From Bordetella genomosp. 4 (GTDB taxonomy: Bacteria; Pseudomonadota; Gammaproteobacteria; Burkholderiales; Burkholderiaceae_B): a stretch of 64,000 nucleotides of DNA. Positions within the stretch are counted from its first letter, which is position 1, and each line of letters starts with the position of its first letter. The translations under genes and the position numbers were made by a program. The stretch is taken from NCBI RefSeq assembly GCF_002261185.1, contig NZ_NEVQ01000003.1, forward strand, positions 310,001-374,000. The letters run 5' to 3'. Under the pieces are notes generated by a model. The model was not told where the DNA came from and ran no database searches. It saw nothing but the letters and a program-made list of their open reading frames with translations. This document shows positions 48,295-56,723 of this stretch, piece by piece.

Positions 48295-49599
48295 GGCTCT
48301 ACCCCATAAACGGGGGATGGGCATTCATCAGACTCGGTTAATCACACCGTTCCAACCGCACTGAGCCAAGACTCTCATGCGGTAATTCTCAAAATTTCTG
48401 AACCCAAACGCCCGGCGTGAGAGCATCTCCATCTTCGTATGGAATCCCTCGGTGATCCCGTTGGACTTGGTGAAACGCCACATTCGTACGATCGGCTCCA
48501 GCCACGATAGTAACGTCGCGGCCAGCGCCTTGGCCGGACTTTGCTCGAACTGCCGGATCAACGCCAGGAATTTGGGTAGCATTTTCTGGGAGCGTTCGGC
48601 CTTCAGGCTCTTCAGGACTAAAAAGCCGTTGAGCTGCTGCTTGGCAAAATACAGCGCCTGCAGCACCGGCATCTGTGCCAGGTACTGGTGCAGGTTTTCC
48701 TTCTGCAGGGCGGTCAGTTTCCAGTGATGGCGGCGCATCAGGCTTAATAGTCCACGGTTTCTGCGACCGTCGGGATCGTGCTGTTGCCACAGCTTGAGGA
48801 AATGGTGATTCACCAGCCGAATGACGTGGAAACGGTCAGCCACAATCATGGCATTGGGGAAGTACCGTTGGGCAATTCGGCGATAGGTCTCGGACAAATC
48901 CATGACGATGACCCGCACGTGCTCCTTGCCCGGCAAACGCTGCAAATAGCGATGCAGACTGTCCTCTGAGCGCCCCAGCACGACATCGAAGACCTTATGG
49001 TTCTTTAAATCCACCAGCGTCGTGGCGTAGCCCTTTTTACGACTGAAAAAGTGTTCATCGATCCCCAGCACCTGCGGGCAAGCCCGGCTCGAGAGCTCTG
49101 AGACGCGCTGCCTCACAAACGATTGATACCAGCGCTCGACCGTCGCGCTGCCAATCCGATGCGTGACCGTCAGCTTGCGTTGACTAACGCCGCCCTCGTG
49201 GGCCTCAAACACCTCCAGCCGATAGGCCTCGGTGGCCCGAAACCGAGGGCGAATCCCAGAAAATCGATGCCGGAAATAGCGATGGCACTCAGTGCAGTGG
49301 TACTTGGGCACGCTCAGGTGCAACACCATCAACTGATTACCCTGACGAGTGTGTTTAACGGTGCGCCGATGCGTGGCCTTAATGCGCAATCCGTCGTGCG
49401 AACAATACTCGCACACCGGCCGCTTCGCCGGCCTGGCCCAGACGTGAATGTCTCGGCGCCTCTCGACCCGCTGAACTACTAAATCCCGCAACCCTAAGAT
49501 AGAATCGACTGGGGACATCGGCATTGCCTCCATTAAACCTGTTTCTTCGCAAAAACAAGTCTAATGAATGTCGGTGTCCCCCGTTAATGATGTAGAGCC
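48295..49599 (-). mobile_element. Complete ISL3-family insertion sequence, 1305 bp
   Basis: One transposase gene lies between terminal inverted repeats of about 23 bp with three mismatches (left end starts GGCTCTACCCCAT, right end on the minus strand GGCTCTACATCAT; both then share AACGGGGGA). A further shared CATTCAT-AGACT block lies just inside. Exact 8-bp duplications flank it, the size expected for ISL3 elements, so the copy is intact and the insertion probably recent. Confidence 0.95.
48328..49533 (-). CDS. ISL3-family transposase
   Basis: 401 residues, full length for the family. The N-terminal zinc ribbon is CEYC...CTEC (ZF-ISL3, about residues 41-84), followed by a helix-turn-helix (VSQRKLTVTHRIGSATVERWY). 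The DDE core has Asp in VLGIDEHFFSRKKGY and VIVMDLSETYRRI, the AND-RFHV-like ADRFHVIRLV block, and Glu in SNGITEGFHTKMEMLSRRAFGFRNFENYRMR. No stop or frameshift is present, so the element should be active. It is read against the tRNA-Ser gene. Confidence 0.96.
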   Translation of the reverse strand: MEAMPMSPVDSILGLRDLVVQRVERRRDIHVWARPAKRPVCEYCSHDGLRIKATHRRTVKHTRQGNQLMVLHLSVPKYHCTECHRYFRHRFSGIRPRFRATEAYRLEVFEAHEGGVSQRKLTVTHRIGSATVERWYQSFVRQRVSELSSRACPQVLGIDEHFFSRKKGYATTLVDLKNHKVFDVVLGRSEDSLHRYLQRLPGKEHVRVIVMDLSETYRRIAQRYFPNAMIVADRFHVIRLVNHHFLKLWQQHDPDGRRNRGLLSLMRRHHWKLTALQKENLHQYLAQMPVLQALYFAKQQLNGFLVLKSLKAERSQKMLPKFLALIRQFEQSPAKALAATLLSWLEPIVRMWRFTKSNGITEGFHTKMEMLSRRAFGFRNFENYRMRVLAQCGWNGVINRV

Positions 49600-49607
49600 T
49601 TTTTGTT
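49600..49607. repeat. Target site duplication, right copy (TTTTTGTT)
   Basis: Identical to 48287-48294 and directly after the right inverted repeat. Confidence 0.93.
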
Positions 49608-49646
49608 TTCGGGCCCATCAAGGCCTGCGTGCGGTGATACCCAAAT

Positions 49647-51209
49647 TTACCTGCCCATAAACGCGTATCCCGCTCGCACCACTTCGCGGTCTGCGCCACG
49701 CTGCCCCAGAAATGAGATGCCCACGGGCAGATTCCCCTCAACGATGCCTGCCGGCACCGAAATTTCCGGGAAACCTGTGGCGGAGGCAATGTACGCGGAA
49801 GCGTAGGTGTCTTCTGCCTTGCACACATAGCCAGGATCGGATTGGCCTGGCACTACCGATGCGGGGCAATTGATCGTCGGAAACATAAGGACTTCTACGC
49901 CCGCCTCGTGCATCAGTGCCGAGAGTTCGGTTCTGATAGATGGAATCGTATTGGTCAGGATCGAAATGTACCGCGGCGAGGCACTGGTAACGTTCTCGTT
50001 GAGGTCTTTCAGTGCGGCCAGGCGCTTGGGGTTCATGAGGTGGTCTTGATGTTCGCGCTGATGTTCATCGGCTAGCGCTACAAAGTCTGCCAGAGTCTTG
50101 GGTTGCATCCCGGAAAGCGTTTTCAGATAACGCTCGAATTGCGGTGGGAACTCGCTGTCACCGACGGGCCCTAGTACCGTCGCCCAGAGTTTCTCGTAGT
50201 GTTCCGGCAGCTTTACCTCTATAAGCCGAGCTCCCTTGTCCTGCGCATGCCGCTGGGCGGCAGCAAATACTGCATCCACCTGATCGTTGGCACCGGTGAA
50301 ATTTGTCACCACGCCGATGGTCTTGTCCTTGAGAGTGCTGTCCTCCAAGTCTCGGACGAAGCTAATGGATGTCGATTCTATGTTCTCAGTGGCCGCGTCA
50401 TTCTCATCTCGGCCCTTGATCACGTCCAGTACGACGGCCTGATCGCGCACAGTTCGCGTGATGACTCCAGCAGTATCAAAAGACAACGACAGCGGCATGA
50501 TCCCGCTGCGACTGATCAGGCCTAACGAAGGACGCAAGCCCACCGTCCCGGTCACACTGGCAGGCGCCCTGATCGAGCCGCTGGTATCGGTGCCTAGTGC
50601 AAAGGGCGCGAATCCGGCCGCGACAGCCGCGGCGGATCCACTGCTGGAACCGGAAGCGTCATGTCTCAGATTGTGTGGATTGAGCGTCTGCCCGCCGAGC
50701 GAGCTGTAGCCCATCCAGCCGAATGAGGCGGCCAGTTCGGACATATTGGTCTTGCCGAGCAGAATGGCACCGTCAGCATCCAATTGTTTGAGTACGAAGG
50801 CATCGCTGGTCGGTTTAGCGTTGCGTAGGACCCACGATCCGCCACTGGTTGGCAGGCCCCTGGAGTCGATGTTGTCTTTAGCCAGATACGGAATGCCGGC
50901 AAGGGCGCCATGCTTGGAATTTGGATTTCTTGCTCTTTGTTCGTCCCAAGCTTTCGCCTGCTCTAAAGCATGCTCGTTCATGCGGATAACCGCATTGATT
51001 CGATCACCCTGACGGTTGTTCTGCTGGATTTTCTGTTGATAGTGGCGCACCAGTTGTTCTGCGGTGATGCGGCCTTCATCCAGTGAGCGCCGAAGTTGGC
51101 GCAGGTCCATGTCATCCAGATTATTCGCCAGTGCAGGTATAGAAATCAGCAAGGACAGGATGTAGGCAAAAGGAGATTTCAGAGGCAAGAGCACGGCATG
51201 TCCCATCAA
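49647..51209 (-). CDS. Exported amidase-signature hydrolase
   Basis: 520 residues. It hydrolyses an amide bond by the Ser-cisSer-Lys mechanism: Lys111 (LAKDN), cis-Ser189 in SGSSSGSAAA, and nucleophile Ser212 in GTDTSGSIR. A hydrophobic N-terminus (about residues 8-28, ending IPALANN) looks like a signal peptide, so the enzyme probably acts in the periplasm. It overlaps the binding-protein gene by 4 bp (ATGA) and is the last gene of the ABC transporter operon. Release of a transported quaternary amine or amino acid from an amide is a fair inference. It ends 40 bp from the insertion sequence's duplication. Confidence 0.92.
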   Translation of the reverse strand: MMGHAVLLPLKSPFAYILSLLISIPALANNLDDMDLRQLRRSLDEGRITAEQLVRHYQQKIQQNNRQGDRINAVIRMNEHALEQAKAWDEQRARNPNSKHGALAGIPYLAKDNIDSRGLPTSGGSWVLRNAKPTSDAFVLKQLDADGAILLGKTNMSELAASFGWMGYSSLGGQTLNPHNLRHDASGSSSGSAAAVAAGFAPFALGTDTSGSIRAPASVTGTVGLRPSLGLISRSGIMPLSLSFDTAGVITRTVRDQAVVLDVIKGRDENDAATENIESTSISFVRDLEDSTLKDKTIGVVTNFTGANDQVDAVFAAAQRHAQDKGARLIEVKLPEHYEKLWATVLGPVGDSEFPPQFERYLKTLSGMQPKTLADFVALADEHQREHQDHLMNPKRLAALKDLNENVTSASPRYISILTNTIPSIRTELSALMHEAGVEVLMFPTINCPASVVPGQSDPGYVCKAEDTYASAYIASATGFPEISVPAGIVEGNLPVGISFLGQRGADREVVRAGYAFMGR

Positions 51210-52093
51210 TCGACTATCAGCTTGCTTTGGATTAGGTGCTCGGCGGCAACTTTCTCAATTGCTTCTCTACCAACGTCTACTCGTGCATTGAGCGCCGCGA
51301 TAGTCTCGCTGTCCAAAGTAGCAGAAAGGCTGTTGAGCAAGGTCGCCACCCGGGGATGCTCGTCAAGAAAAGCAGTCCTCACCACCGGAGTCAGGGCGTA
51401 GCTGGGGAAAAACGATTTGTCGTCCTTAAGGATCACAAAACCGAATGCCGACACTCTGCCATCTGTGGACAGTACCAAAGAAACATCCGTCTGCCCCTGA
51501 CGAAGCGCGAGATAGGTGAGTCCGCCATCCATACGCATCACGTCACGTCGCTCGAATTTGAATCCGTAGCGTTCCTGCAGCGGACGCAGACCGTCGGGCC
51601 GGGAATAGAACTCGGCGTTGGAGGCAAATGTGAGGTGCTCGCCAGCGTTAATGTGTTGGGCCAAGTCGGACATTGTGACGATACCCTTGGCTTGAGCTTC
51701 AGTTTTTCTCATTGCAAACGCATAGGTATTGTTTGCTTTGGAAGGCTGCAGCCAAGTCAATCCCTTAGCCGCGTCCAGTTGCTTGACCCGTTGGTAAGTC
51801 TGTTCGGCATCCAACTGTTCTTTGACCTTGTTGTAAATGATCAGAGAGGTACCGGTGTATTCCCAATAAATGTCAATCTGACCGTTTTCTTGAGCAGCCC
51901 TCAAGACCGTCGATCCGAGGTCAGAGCGCTTATCCACGGAGAAACCGTTGCTTCTGAGCAGTTGGCTGGTCATTTCGGAAACCAGCTGTTGTTCGGTGAA
52001 CTTCTTGCCGCCGACCACTACAGGAGATTTGGCGGCGACGCTGGCGCCTGTCAGAAATATCATGAAGGCGAAGACGATTGTGCGTGGAAACAT
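51206..52093 (-). CDS. Glycine betaine/choline-type ABC transporter substrate-binding protein (OsmF/OpuCC family)
   Basis: 295 residues with a signal peptide (MFPRTIVFAFMIFLTGASVAA). The family hallmarks are VVVGGKKFTEQQLVSEMTSQLL and IDIYWEYTGTSL, followed by the two-lobe OpuAC fold. The protein captures a quaternary ammonium or related solute in the periplasm. The aromatic residues that box betaine cannot be placed with certainty, so the substrate is open. It lies 33 bp after a permease gene and is coupled to the amidase. Confidence 0.92.
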   Translation of the reverse strand: MFPRTIVFAFMIFLTGASVAAKSPVVVGGKKFTEQQLVSEMTSQLLRSNGFSVDKRSDLGSTVLRAAQENGQIDIYWEYTGTSLIIYNKVKEQLDAEQTYQRVKQLDAAKGLTWLQPSKANNTYAFAMRKTEAQAKGIVTMSDLAQHINAGEHLTFASNAEFYSRPDGLRPLQERYGFKFERRDVMRMDGGLTYLALRQGQTDVSLVLSTDGRVSAFGFVILKDDKSFFPSYALTPVVRTAFLDEHPRVATLLNSLSATLDSETIAALNARVDVGREAIEKVAAEHLIQSKLIVD

Positions 52094-52126
52094 ACAGCAC
52101 CTATTCTTGTCGTTGTTCGTTGTGAT

Positions 52127-52792
52127 CTAGCGTGCCGCCAGCCGTAGGCCGCGGGAAACTGAGGCGCGCTGTACCAGCCCGCAAAGCGTATCCACCAGCA
52201 TCGCGAGACCGGCCGTGGCGATGGCGCCGGCCAGCATCATTCCATAGTCGTTGAGGTCGATCCCGGTGAAAATAAGCTCGCCGAGACCCCCGCCACCCAC
52301 GAGGAAAGCAAGAGGCGCGGTACCGACATTAATGGCCAGGGCTGTACGCAGACCTGCGAAAATTACGTTCAAGGCGTTAGGAATCTCGACTTTAAAAAGG
52401 GTCTCACGCGGCGTCATGCCTATGGCTTCTGCTGCTTCGAGCAGGTGTCGGGGCACGGCGCGCAGGCCTTCGTAGGTATTGACGGTGATCGGAAGGATAG
52501 TTGCTACCCATAAGGCAAAAATCGCCGCAGGAGCGCCAACCCCTACCAACGTCATCGCCAATGTAAGCAAAGCCAGTTTAGGTACCGCCTGACCTATGTT
52601 GAGTATCTGCATGACGGCCAAGGCGCGACGATGGTTGCGCGGGCGACTCATCCAGATGCCGATTGGCAGCGCGATGATGATGGCCAGCGCACTGCTGACC
52701 GCCACGATATGGAGGTGCTGAAGCGACAGGTAAACCACTTCGCTCCAATAGGCCTGAAGCCATGCCATCATCTTGTTGAACAGGTCCATCAC
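52127..52792 (-). CDS. ABC transporter permease (OpuCB/YehW type)
   Basis: 221 residues, about five or six membrane helices, with the binding-protein-dependent permease EAA loop (EAAEAIGMTPRETLFKVEIPNALNVIFAGLRTALAINVG). It forms half of the membrane channel with the second permease at 53781-54464. Its ATG overlaps the stop of the ATPase gene (ATGA). Confidence 0.92.
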   Translation of the reverse strand: MMDLFNKMMAWLQAYWSEVVYLSLQHLHIVAVSSALAIIIALPIGIWMSRPRNHRRALAVMQILNIGQAVPKLALLTLAMTLVGVGAPAAIFALWVATILPITVNTYEGLRAVPRHLLEAAEAIGMTPRETLFKVEIPNALNVIFAGLRTALAINVGTAPLAFLVGGGGLGELIFTGIDLNDYGMMLAGAIATAGLAMLVDTLCGLVQRASVSRGLRLAAR

Positions 52793-53784
52793 GCCACCGC
52801 CGCAGTGTTGTCGACTAAGCGAGCAAGAATGTCCCGCTGATGTACGAAGCCAATGAACTGCCCCTGTTCGTTCTTACATACCGCCCATTCGCGACCTTGG
52901 CCCAGCAACAGGCAAAGCACTTGGCGCAGGTCATCCCTCGACGACACGGTAATGGCGCCTTCCGGCGCGGCAGCAAACTGGTCGCTGGCAACGTTCATGC
53001 CTTCCTGAGGGGGAGTTGGGCAGACAATATCTGCCGCTTGCAAAAGGCGCAGGCGTTTCATGATGCGGTCGCTGCCCATGAAGTTCGCCACGAAATCGCT
53101 GACGGGACGGGCAAGCAAGTCGTCCGGCGTACCGAATTGTTCGATCCTGCCGGCATTAAACAGCGCAACACAATCCGCCATTTTCACCGCTTCGTCGATG
53201 TCATGGCTGACGAACAGAACCGTTTTGCCGACCTGACGCTGGATTCGCATGAACTCGTCCTGAATCGTGTCGCGATTGATCGGGTCGATGGCTCCGAAGG
53301 GCTCGTCCATCAGCATCACTGGTGGATCTGCAGCCAAAGCGCGGGCAACGCCAACGCGCTGCTGTTGTCCGCCGGAGAGTTCGCACGGGTAGCGTTTGGC
53401 GAACTTGGATGGTTCCAGAGCTACTACTTCCAGCAGCTCCGCAGCACGTTTGCGGCTTTTGGTCTTGTCCCAACCCATCATGTCCGGCACTACGCAGATG
53501 TTGTCTTCGACTGTCATGTTGGGGAATAGCCCGACTTGCTGAATCACATAGCCGATCGAGCGACGCAGAGTGACAGTGTCCAGTTCAGCAGTATCCCGTC
53601 CACCAATCAGCACTCTTCCCGAGGTCGGCGGGACCAGGCGATTGATCATCTTCAGCGTGGTGGTCTTCCCGCAGCCAGAGGGTCCGAGCAGCACGCATAT
53701 TTTTCCCTCAGGTACAGTGAAGGAAACATCTTCCACGGCGGTGATTGAGCCGAATTTTTTATTCAAATTATCAATCTGAATCAC
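52789..53784 (-). CDS. Quaternary amine-type ABC transporter ATPase with C-terminal CBS-like region
   Basis: 331 residues. Walker A is GPSGCGKTT (residues 34-42), the signature is LSGGQQQRVG and Walker B is VMLMDEPFGAIDP, followed by the switch His in FVSHDIDEA. After residue 240 there is a CBS-like regulatory part (ITVSSRDDLRQVLCLLLGQGREWAVCKNEQGQFIGFVHQRDIL), as in OpuA/OpuC/YehX ATPases, where it senses ionic strength. Overlaps of 4 bp at both ends tie it to the two permease genes. Confidence 0.94.
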   Translation of the reverse strand: MIQIDNLNKKFGSITAVEDVSFTVPEGKICVLLGPSGCGKTTTLKMINRLVPPTSGRVLIGGRDTAELDTVTLRRSIGYVIQQVGLFPNMTVEDNICVVPDMMGWDKTKSRKRAAELLEVVALEPSKFAKRYPCELSGGQQQRVGVARALAADPPVMLMDEPFGAIDPINRDTIQDEFMRIQRQVGKTVLFVSHDIDEAVKMADCVALFNAGRIEQFGTPDDLLARPVSDFVANFMGSDRIMKRLRLLQAADIVCPTPPQEGMNVASDQFAAAPEGAITVSSRDDLRQVLCLLLGQGREWAVCKNEQGQFIGFVHQRDILARLVDNTAAVA

Positions 53785-54464
53785 GGTGTCGCTTCCTTCA
53801 TGCTGAGGTTGTTAAGCTTGATTACTCCTTTAGGTGTCAACACACGCTGAAGGGCGGCCAGGGCGTAGTCCGCGGTCACGGCGATTACGCTGATTAAAAC
53901 TGCACCGGCAATTAATTGCCGTGTGTCGGACTGTGCGATGCCACGCACGATCAAGCTGCCGAGCCCGCCAGCGCCGATATAGGCAGCGATCGCCGCGATG
54001 CCGATATTGATCACCGTCGCCACGCGGACCCCGGCCATGATCAACGGCGTCGCAAGAGGAAGTTCCACTTTCCACAAACGTTGCCACGATGACATACCCA
54101 TACCGAGAGCCGCCTCTCGCAACGAGGGTTCAACGTTGGAAATGGCAGTGTGCGTGTTGCGAATGATGGGAAGCTGCGAATACAGGAAAAGGGCGATGAT
54201 CGCCGGCACGGTGCCGATACCTTGCCCCCAGATGGACAGCAAAGGAATCATGAGGCCGAACAGTGCCGCGGAGGGGATCGTCATCAGCATGGCGGCAAAT
54301 GTCAGAATCCAGTGACCCGATCGAGAACGCTGGGAGACGTAGATTCCCAACGGAACCCCGGTGAGGATAGCGAGCCCCACAGCCATGAAGACGATATAGA
54401 GGTGCTGTCCAAGCAACTGAGTTATCAAGCCCAAATTCGAGGCGATAAAACTTATCGTTTCCAT
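53781..54464 (-). CDS. ABC transporter permease (OpuCD/YehY type), first gene of the operon
   Basis: 227 residues with about six helices and the EAA loop (EAALGMGMSSWQRLWKVELPLATPLIMAGVRVATVINIG). It is the second half of the channel. It is the promoter-proximal gene of the five-gene operon permease-ATPase-permease-binding protein-amidase. A short 123-bp spacer separates it from the GlxA-type regulator, which is read in the same direction. Confidence 0.93.
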   Translation of the reverse strand: METISFIASNLGLITQLLGQHLYIVFMAVGLAILTGVPLGIYVSQRSRSGHWILTFAAMLMTIPSAALFGLMIPLLSIWGQGIGTVPAIIALFLYSQLPIIRNTHTAISNVEPSLREAALGMGMSSWQRLWKVELPLATPLIMAGVRVATVINIGIAAIAAYIGAGGLGSLIVRGIAQSDTRQLIAGAVLISVIAVTADYALAALQRVLTPKGVIKLNNLSMKEATP

Positions 54465-54587
54465 TTTTTTATGCCTTGTCTCCGTAGAATTATTGTTCGC
54501 CGGTTCATCAAAGACGAGAGTCCCGGCATTGAGGAGACATTAACCCCGAAGGGCTGCAATCTCAGAATTTACGTTCGACGATTTTTA

Positions 54588-55604
54588 TCAAAAATTCGAC
54601 AAATCGTTTGCTTGCCGCTTTGGCGGCGCACTATCAAACTTCCGACGTTCCTCCCCTGGGCTACATCCCCAGACTTTGCGATATGCACTGCCCAGGTGTG
54701 ACGGTGAGACAAAGCCGCAGGAGTAGGCTACCGATGCGATAGATTTGCTGCTTTCGCGCAGAAGCCGGCGGGCTTCGGCCAGGCGCAGCTCTAGATAAAA
54801 GCGCTGCGGTGTCATGCCAAAGTGTTGATGCCAAAGCCGTTCGAGTTGGCGTTGTGAGACATTACAACGATCGGCCACCTCCTCTATGCCTATAACGTGT
54901 TCGAAATTGGCCTCCATGTGCCCGATGGCCGCGGTGATACGCCGATCGTGGATGCCGAATCGCCATTGAATGGACATGCGCTGATGCTCTTCCGGTCCTC
55001 TGATTCGAGCATGCAGAAACTGCTCCGCGACGGCGGTGGCCAACTTGTTGCCGTGATCCACGGAAATCTGAGCGAGCATTAGATCTATCGCGGCAGTACC
55101 TCCCGCGCAGGTCCACCGGTTGTCGTGGTTCACATACAGTTCGCGGGTCACGTCAATGCCAGGGAACTCTTCGGCAAACTCATTGATCGATTCCCAATGC
55201 AGAGTGCACTTGCGGCCGTCCAACAGACCCGCCCGAGCCAGAATGAAGGTGCCGGTGCTGAACGCGCCCACCGTCTTCCCCTGCGCGGCTGCCCGCTGCA
55301 GGAAGCGCAGCATCTGCGGCGGCCGTAGGTGTTCGATATCAAGGCTAGCGAGGACGAAAACACGATCCAGTTCGTTCGCATCGCCTAATGTGCGAGTGCT
55401 GATTTCAACGCCACTGCTGGAGCACACGACGCCGCCGGTTTCGGACAACAATTGCCATTCGTAGAGAGCTCTTTCTGCCAACCGATTGGCTGCGCGCAAG
55501 GGCTCAATGGCGCCCGCCAGAGCCATCATGGAAAACTGAGGCAGGATCAGTAGGCCGATCCGCTTGTAGCCTTCGTTGAGTTTAGCGACGTGCAGTGGCG
55601 TCAT
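54588..55604 (-). CDS. GlxA-family AraC-type transcriptional regulator
   Basis: 338 residues. The N-terminal DJ-1/PfpI-like amidotransferase fold (about residues 14-190; GAFSTGTFILARAGLLDGRKCTLHW holds the nucleophile-elbow region without the Cys of active enzymes) is a sensor. The C-terminal AraC helix-turn-helix (about 225-325; VADRCNVSQRQLERLWHQHFGMTPQRFYLELRLAEARRLL) binds DNA. The same family includes GbdR, CdhR and SouR, which answer to betaine, carnitine and sarcosine in Pseudomonas. Position upstream of the ABC-amidase operon and downstream of a hydrolase pair makes control of both likely. Confidence 0.92.
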   Translation of the reverse strand: MTPLHVAKLNEGYKRIGLLILPQFSMMALAGAIEPLRAANRLAERALYEWQLLSETGGVVCSSSGVEISTRTLGDANELDRVFVLASLDIEHLRPPQMLRFLQRAAAQGKTVGAFSTGTFILARAGLLDGRKCTLHWESINEFAEEFPGIDVTRELYVNHDNRWTCAGGTAAIDLMLAQISVDHGNKLATAVAEQFLHARIRGPEEHQRMSIQWRFGIHDRRITAAIGHMEANFEHVIGIEEVADRCNVSQRQLERLWHQHFGMTPQRFYLELRLAEARRLLRESSKSIASVAYSCGFVSPSHLGSAYRKVWGCSPGEERRKFDSAPPKRQANDLSNF

Positions 55605-55757
55605 TCCAGAACCTCATTCAATGACTTAGGCGCCGATAGGCGCCTGTTGTGTTCTCAGGATACTGGAGCGGAGCGTCGCGGTACCGACAGGAGGACTTGG
55701 GGCCGACGAAGGATCTCCGATCCCGCAGAGTCGAAGGAGCCCTGCGGGAGGTGGATT

Positions 55758-56723
55758 TTACAGACGCTGGCGCACGGCCTCATCAATGTTCTCAATGATG
55801 GCCCTGAATACGGGATGGCCAGCCTCGTTCTGTTGACCATGCTGCATGTCGGATATCATCAGAACGCCATCACCTGCCTCGCCAGGGTAGCGCCGATACA
55901 GGCGCTCGGACTCAGCAGGCATATGCAGAGTGTTTTTTGCCCCATGGATGATCAGCGCAGGCGGGAAACCGGTCGCACCCTCGAGTTCGCGCTCTGGGTC
56001 AAAGCCGACATAAGAGCTGTAGGACTTGGCAGTGACCCAGGCACAACCCGGCCAGCGGTCTGCGCCGCCGGCTTCGGTGTAGGCCCCTAACTGCTCGTCG
56101 ACATACTGCTGGGTGGCAGGATCGAGCGGGTAGTACCCAAGCCGGGTGGCTTCGGTGCCGGTGTCGAATGGCGGAATGGCGAAATCAGGACTCAACGCCT
56201 TGATACTGGCATCAGCCGTTTGCGGCTCGGCGCGTAGGGCTTGCAGTGCGCTAATGCTGGTGTAGCTCATTGGCACCCAGAACTTCACCTGTTCTGCCTT
56301 ATTGCGGGCCAGTTCGGCAATCGCTGCCAAGCTGGCCACCGAACCCATTGCCCATGAAGCCACCACCGGCATTTGCCCAAAAGCACTGCGCGCCCACGCT
56401 ACAGCGCCTAGCACTTCGTTCTTTTGATCTTCCAGGCTGACGTTCGTCACCGTCTTGCTGTCAATTTGCAAGGTATTGCGCACAGCTTTGTTGCTGAAGA
56501 AACCTGCCACATCGTAGGTCATAACGCGGTAGCCGCGCGCAGCCAGCGCACGACCGAACAACTGGCCGTACATTGACACGCCGCCGGTGAAGCCGGAGTT
56601 GAACACGACTGGAGGTAGGCTCTGGTCAGGCGAGGTGGGCTCGAAGACGGTGCCGTCGAGGCTTAGCACCTCGTCGCCGAAATCGACGTCGAACTTAATT
56701 TCTCGGCTGGATACGTTACTCAT
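55758..56723 (-). CDS. Alpha/beta-hydrolase fold protein lacking the catalytic serine
   Basis: 321 residues from the ATG at 56723, which overlaps the amidohydrolase stop (ATGA); a longer frame to 56810 overlaps that gene and shows no family features. The fold is evident: FNSGFTGG oxyanion loop, a nucleophile-elbow segment VVASWAMGSVASL, and a late HGAKNTLHMPAES acid-turn. The GxSxG motif reads S-W-A-M-G, with Ala125 in place of the nucleophile Ser; the acid-turn Asp also appears as Asn. A His in SDMQHGQQ remains. The protein is thus a likely pseudo-enzyme, or one with different chemistry. Exact function is unknown. Confidence 0.82.
   Translation of the reverse strand: MSNVSSREIKFDVDFGDEVLSLDGTVFEPTSPDQSLPPVVFNSGFTGGVSMYGQLFGRALAARGYRVMTYDVAGFFSNKAVRNTLQIDSKTVTNVSLEDQKNEVLGAVAWARSAFGQMPVVASWAMGSVASLAAIAELARNKAEQVKFWVPMSYTSISALQALRAEPQTADASIKALSPDFAIPPFDTGTEATRLGYYPLDPATQQYVDEQLGAYTEAGGADRWPGCAWVTAKSYSSYVGFDPERELEGATGFPPALIIHGAKNTLHMPAESERLYRRYPGEAGDGVLMISDMQHGQQNEAGHPVFRAIIENIDEAVRQRL

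Noticed and set aside
49600-49646. A second terminator or gene remnant just right of the insertion sequence
   Set aside because: The T run here is only the duplicated target of the insertion; no hairpin or coding remnant accompanies it.
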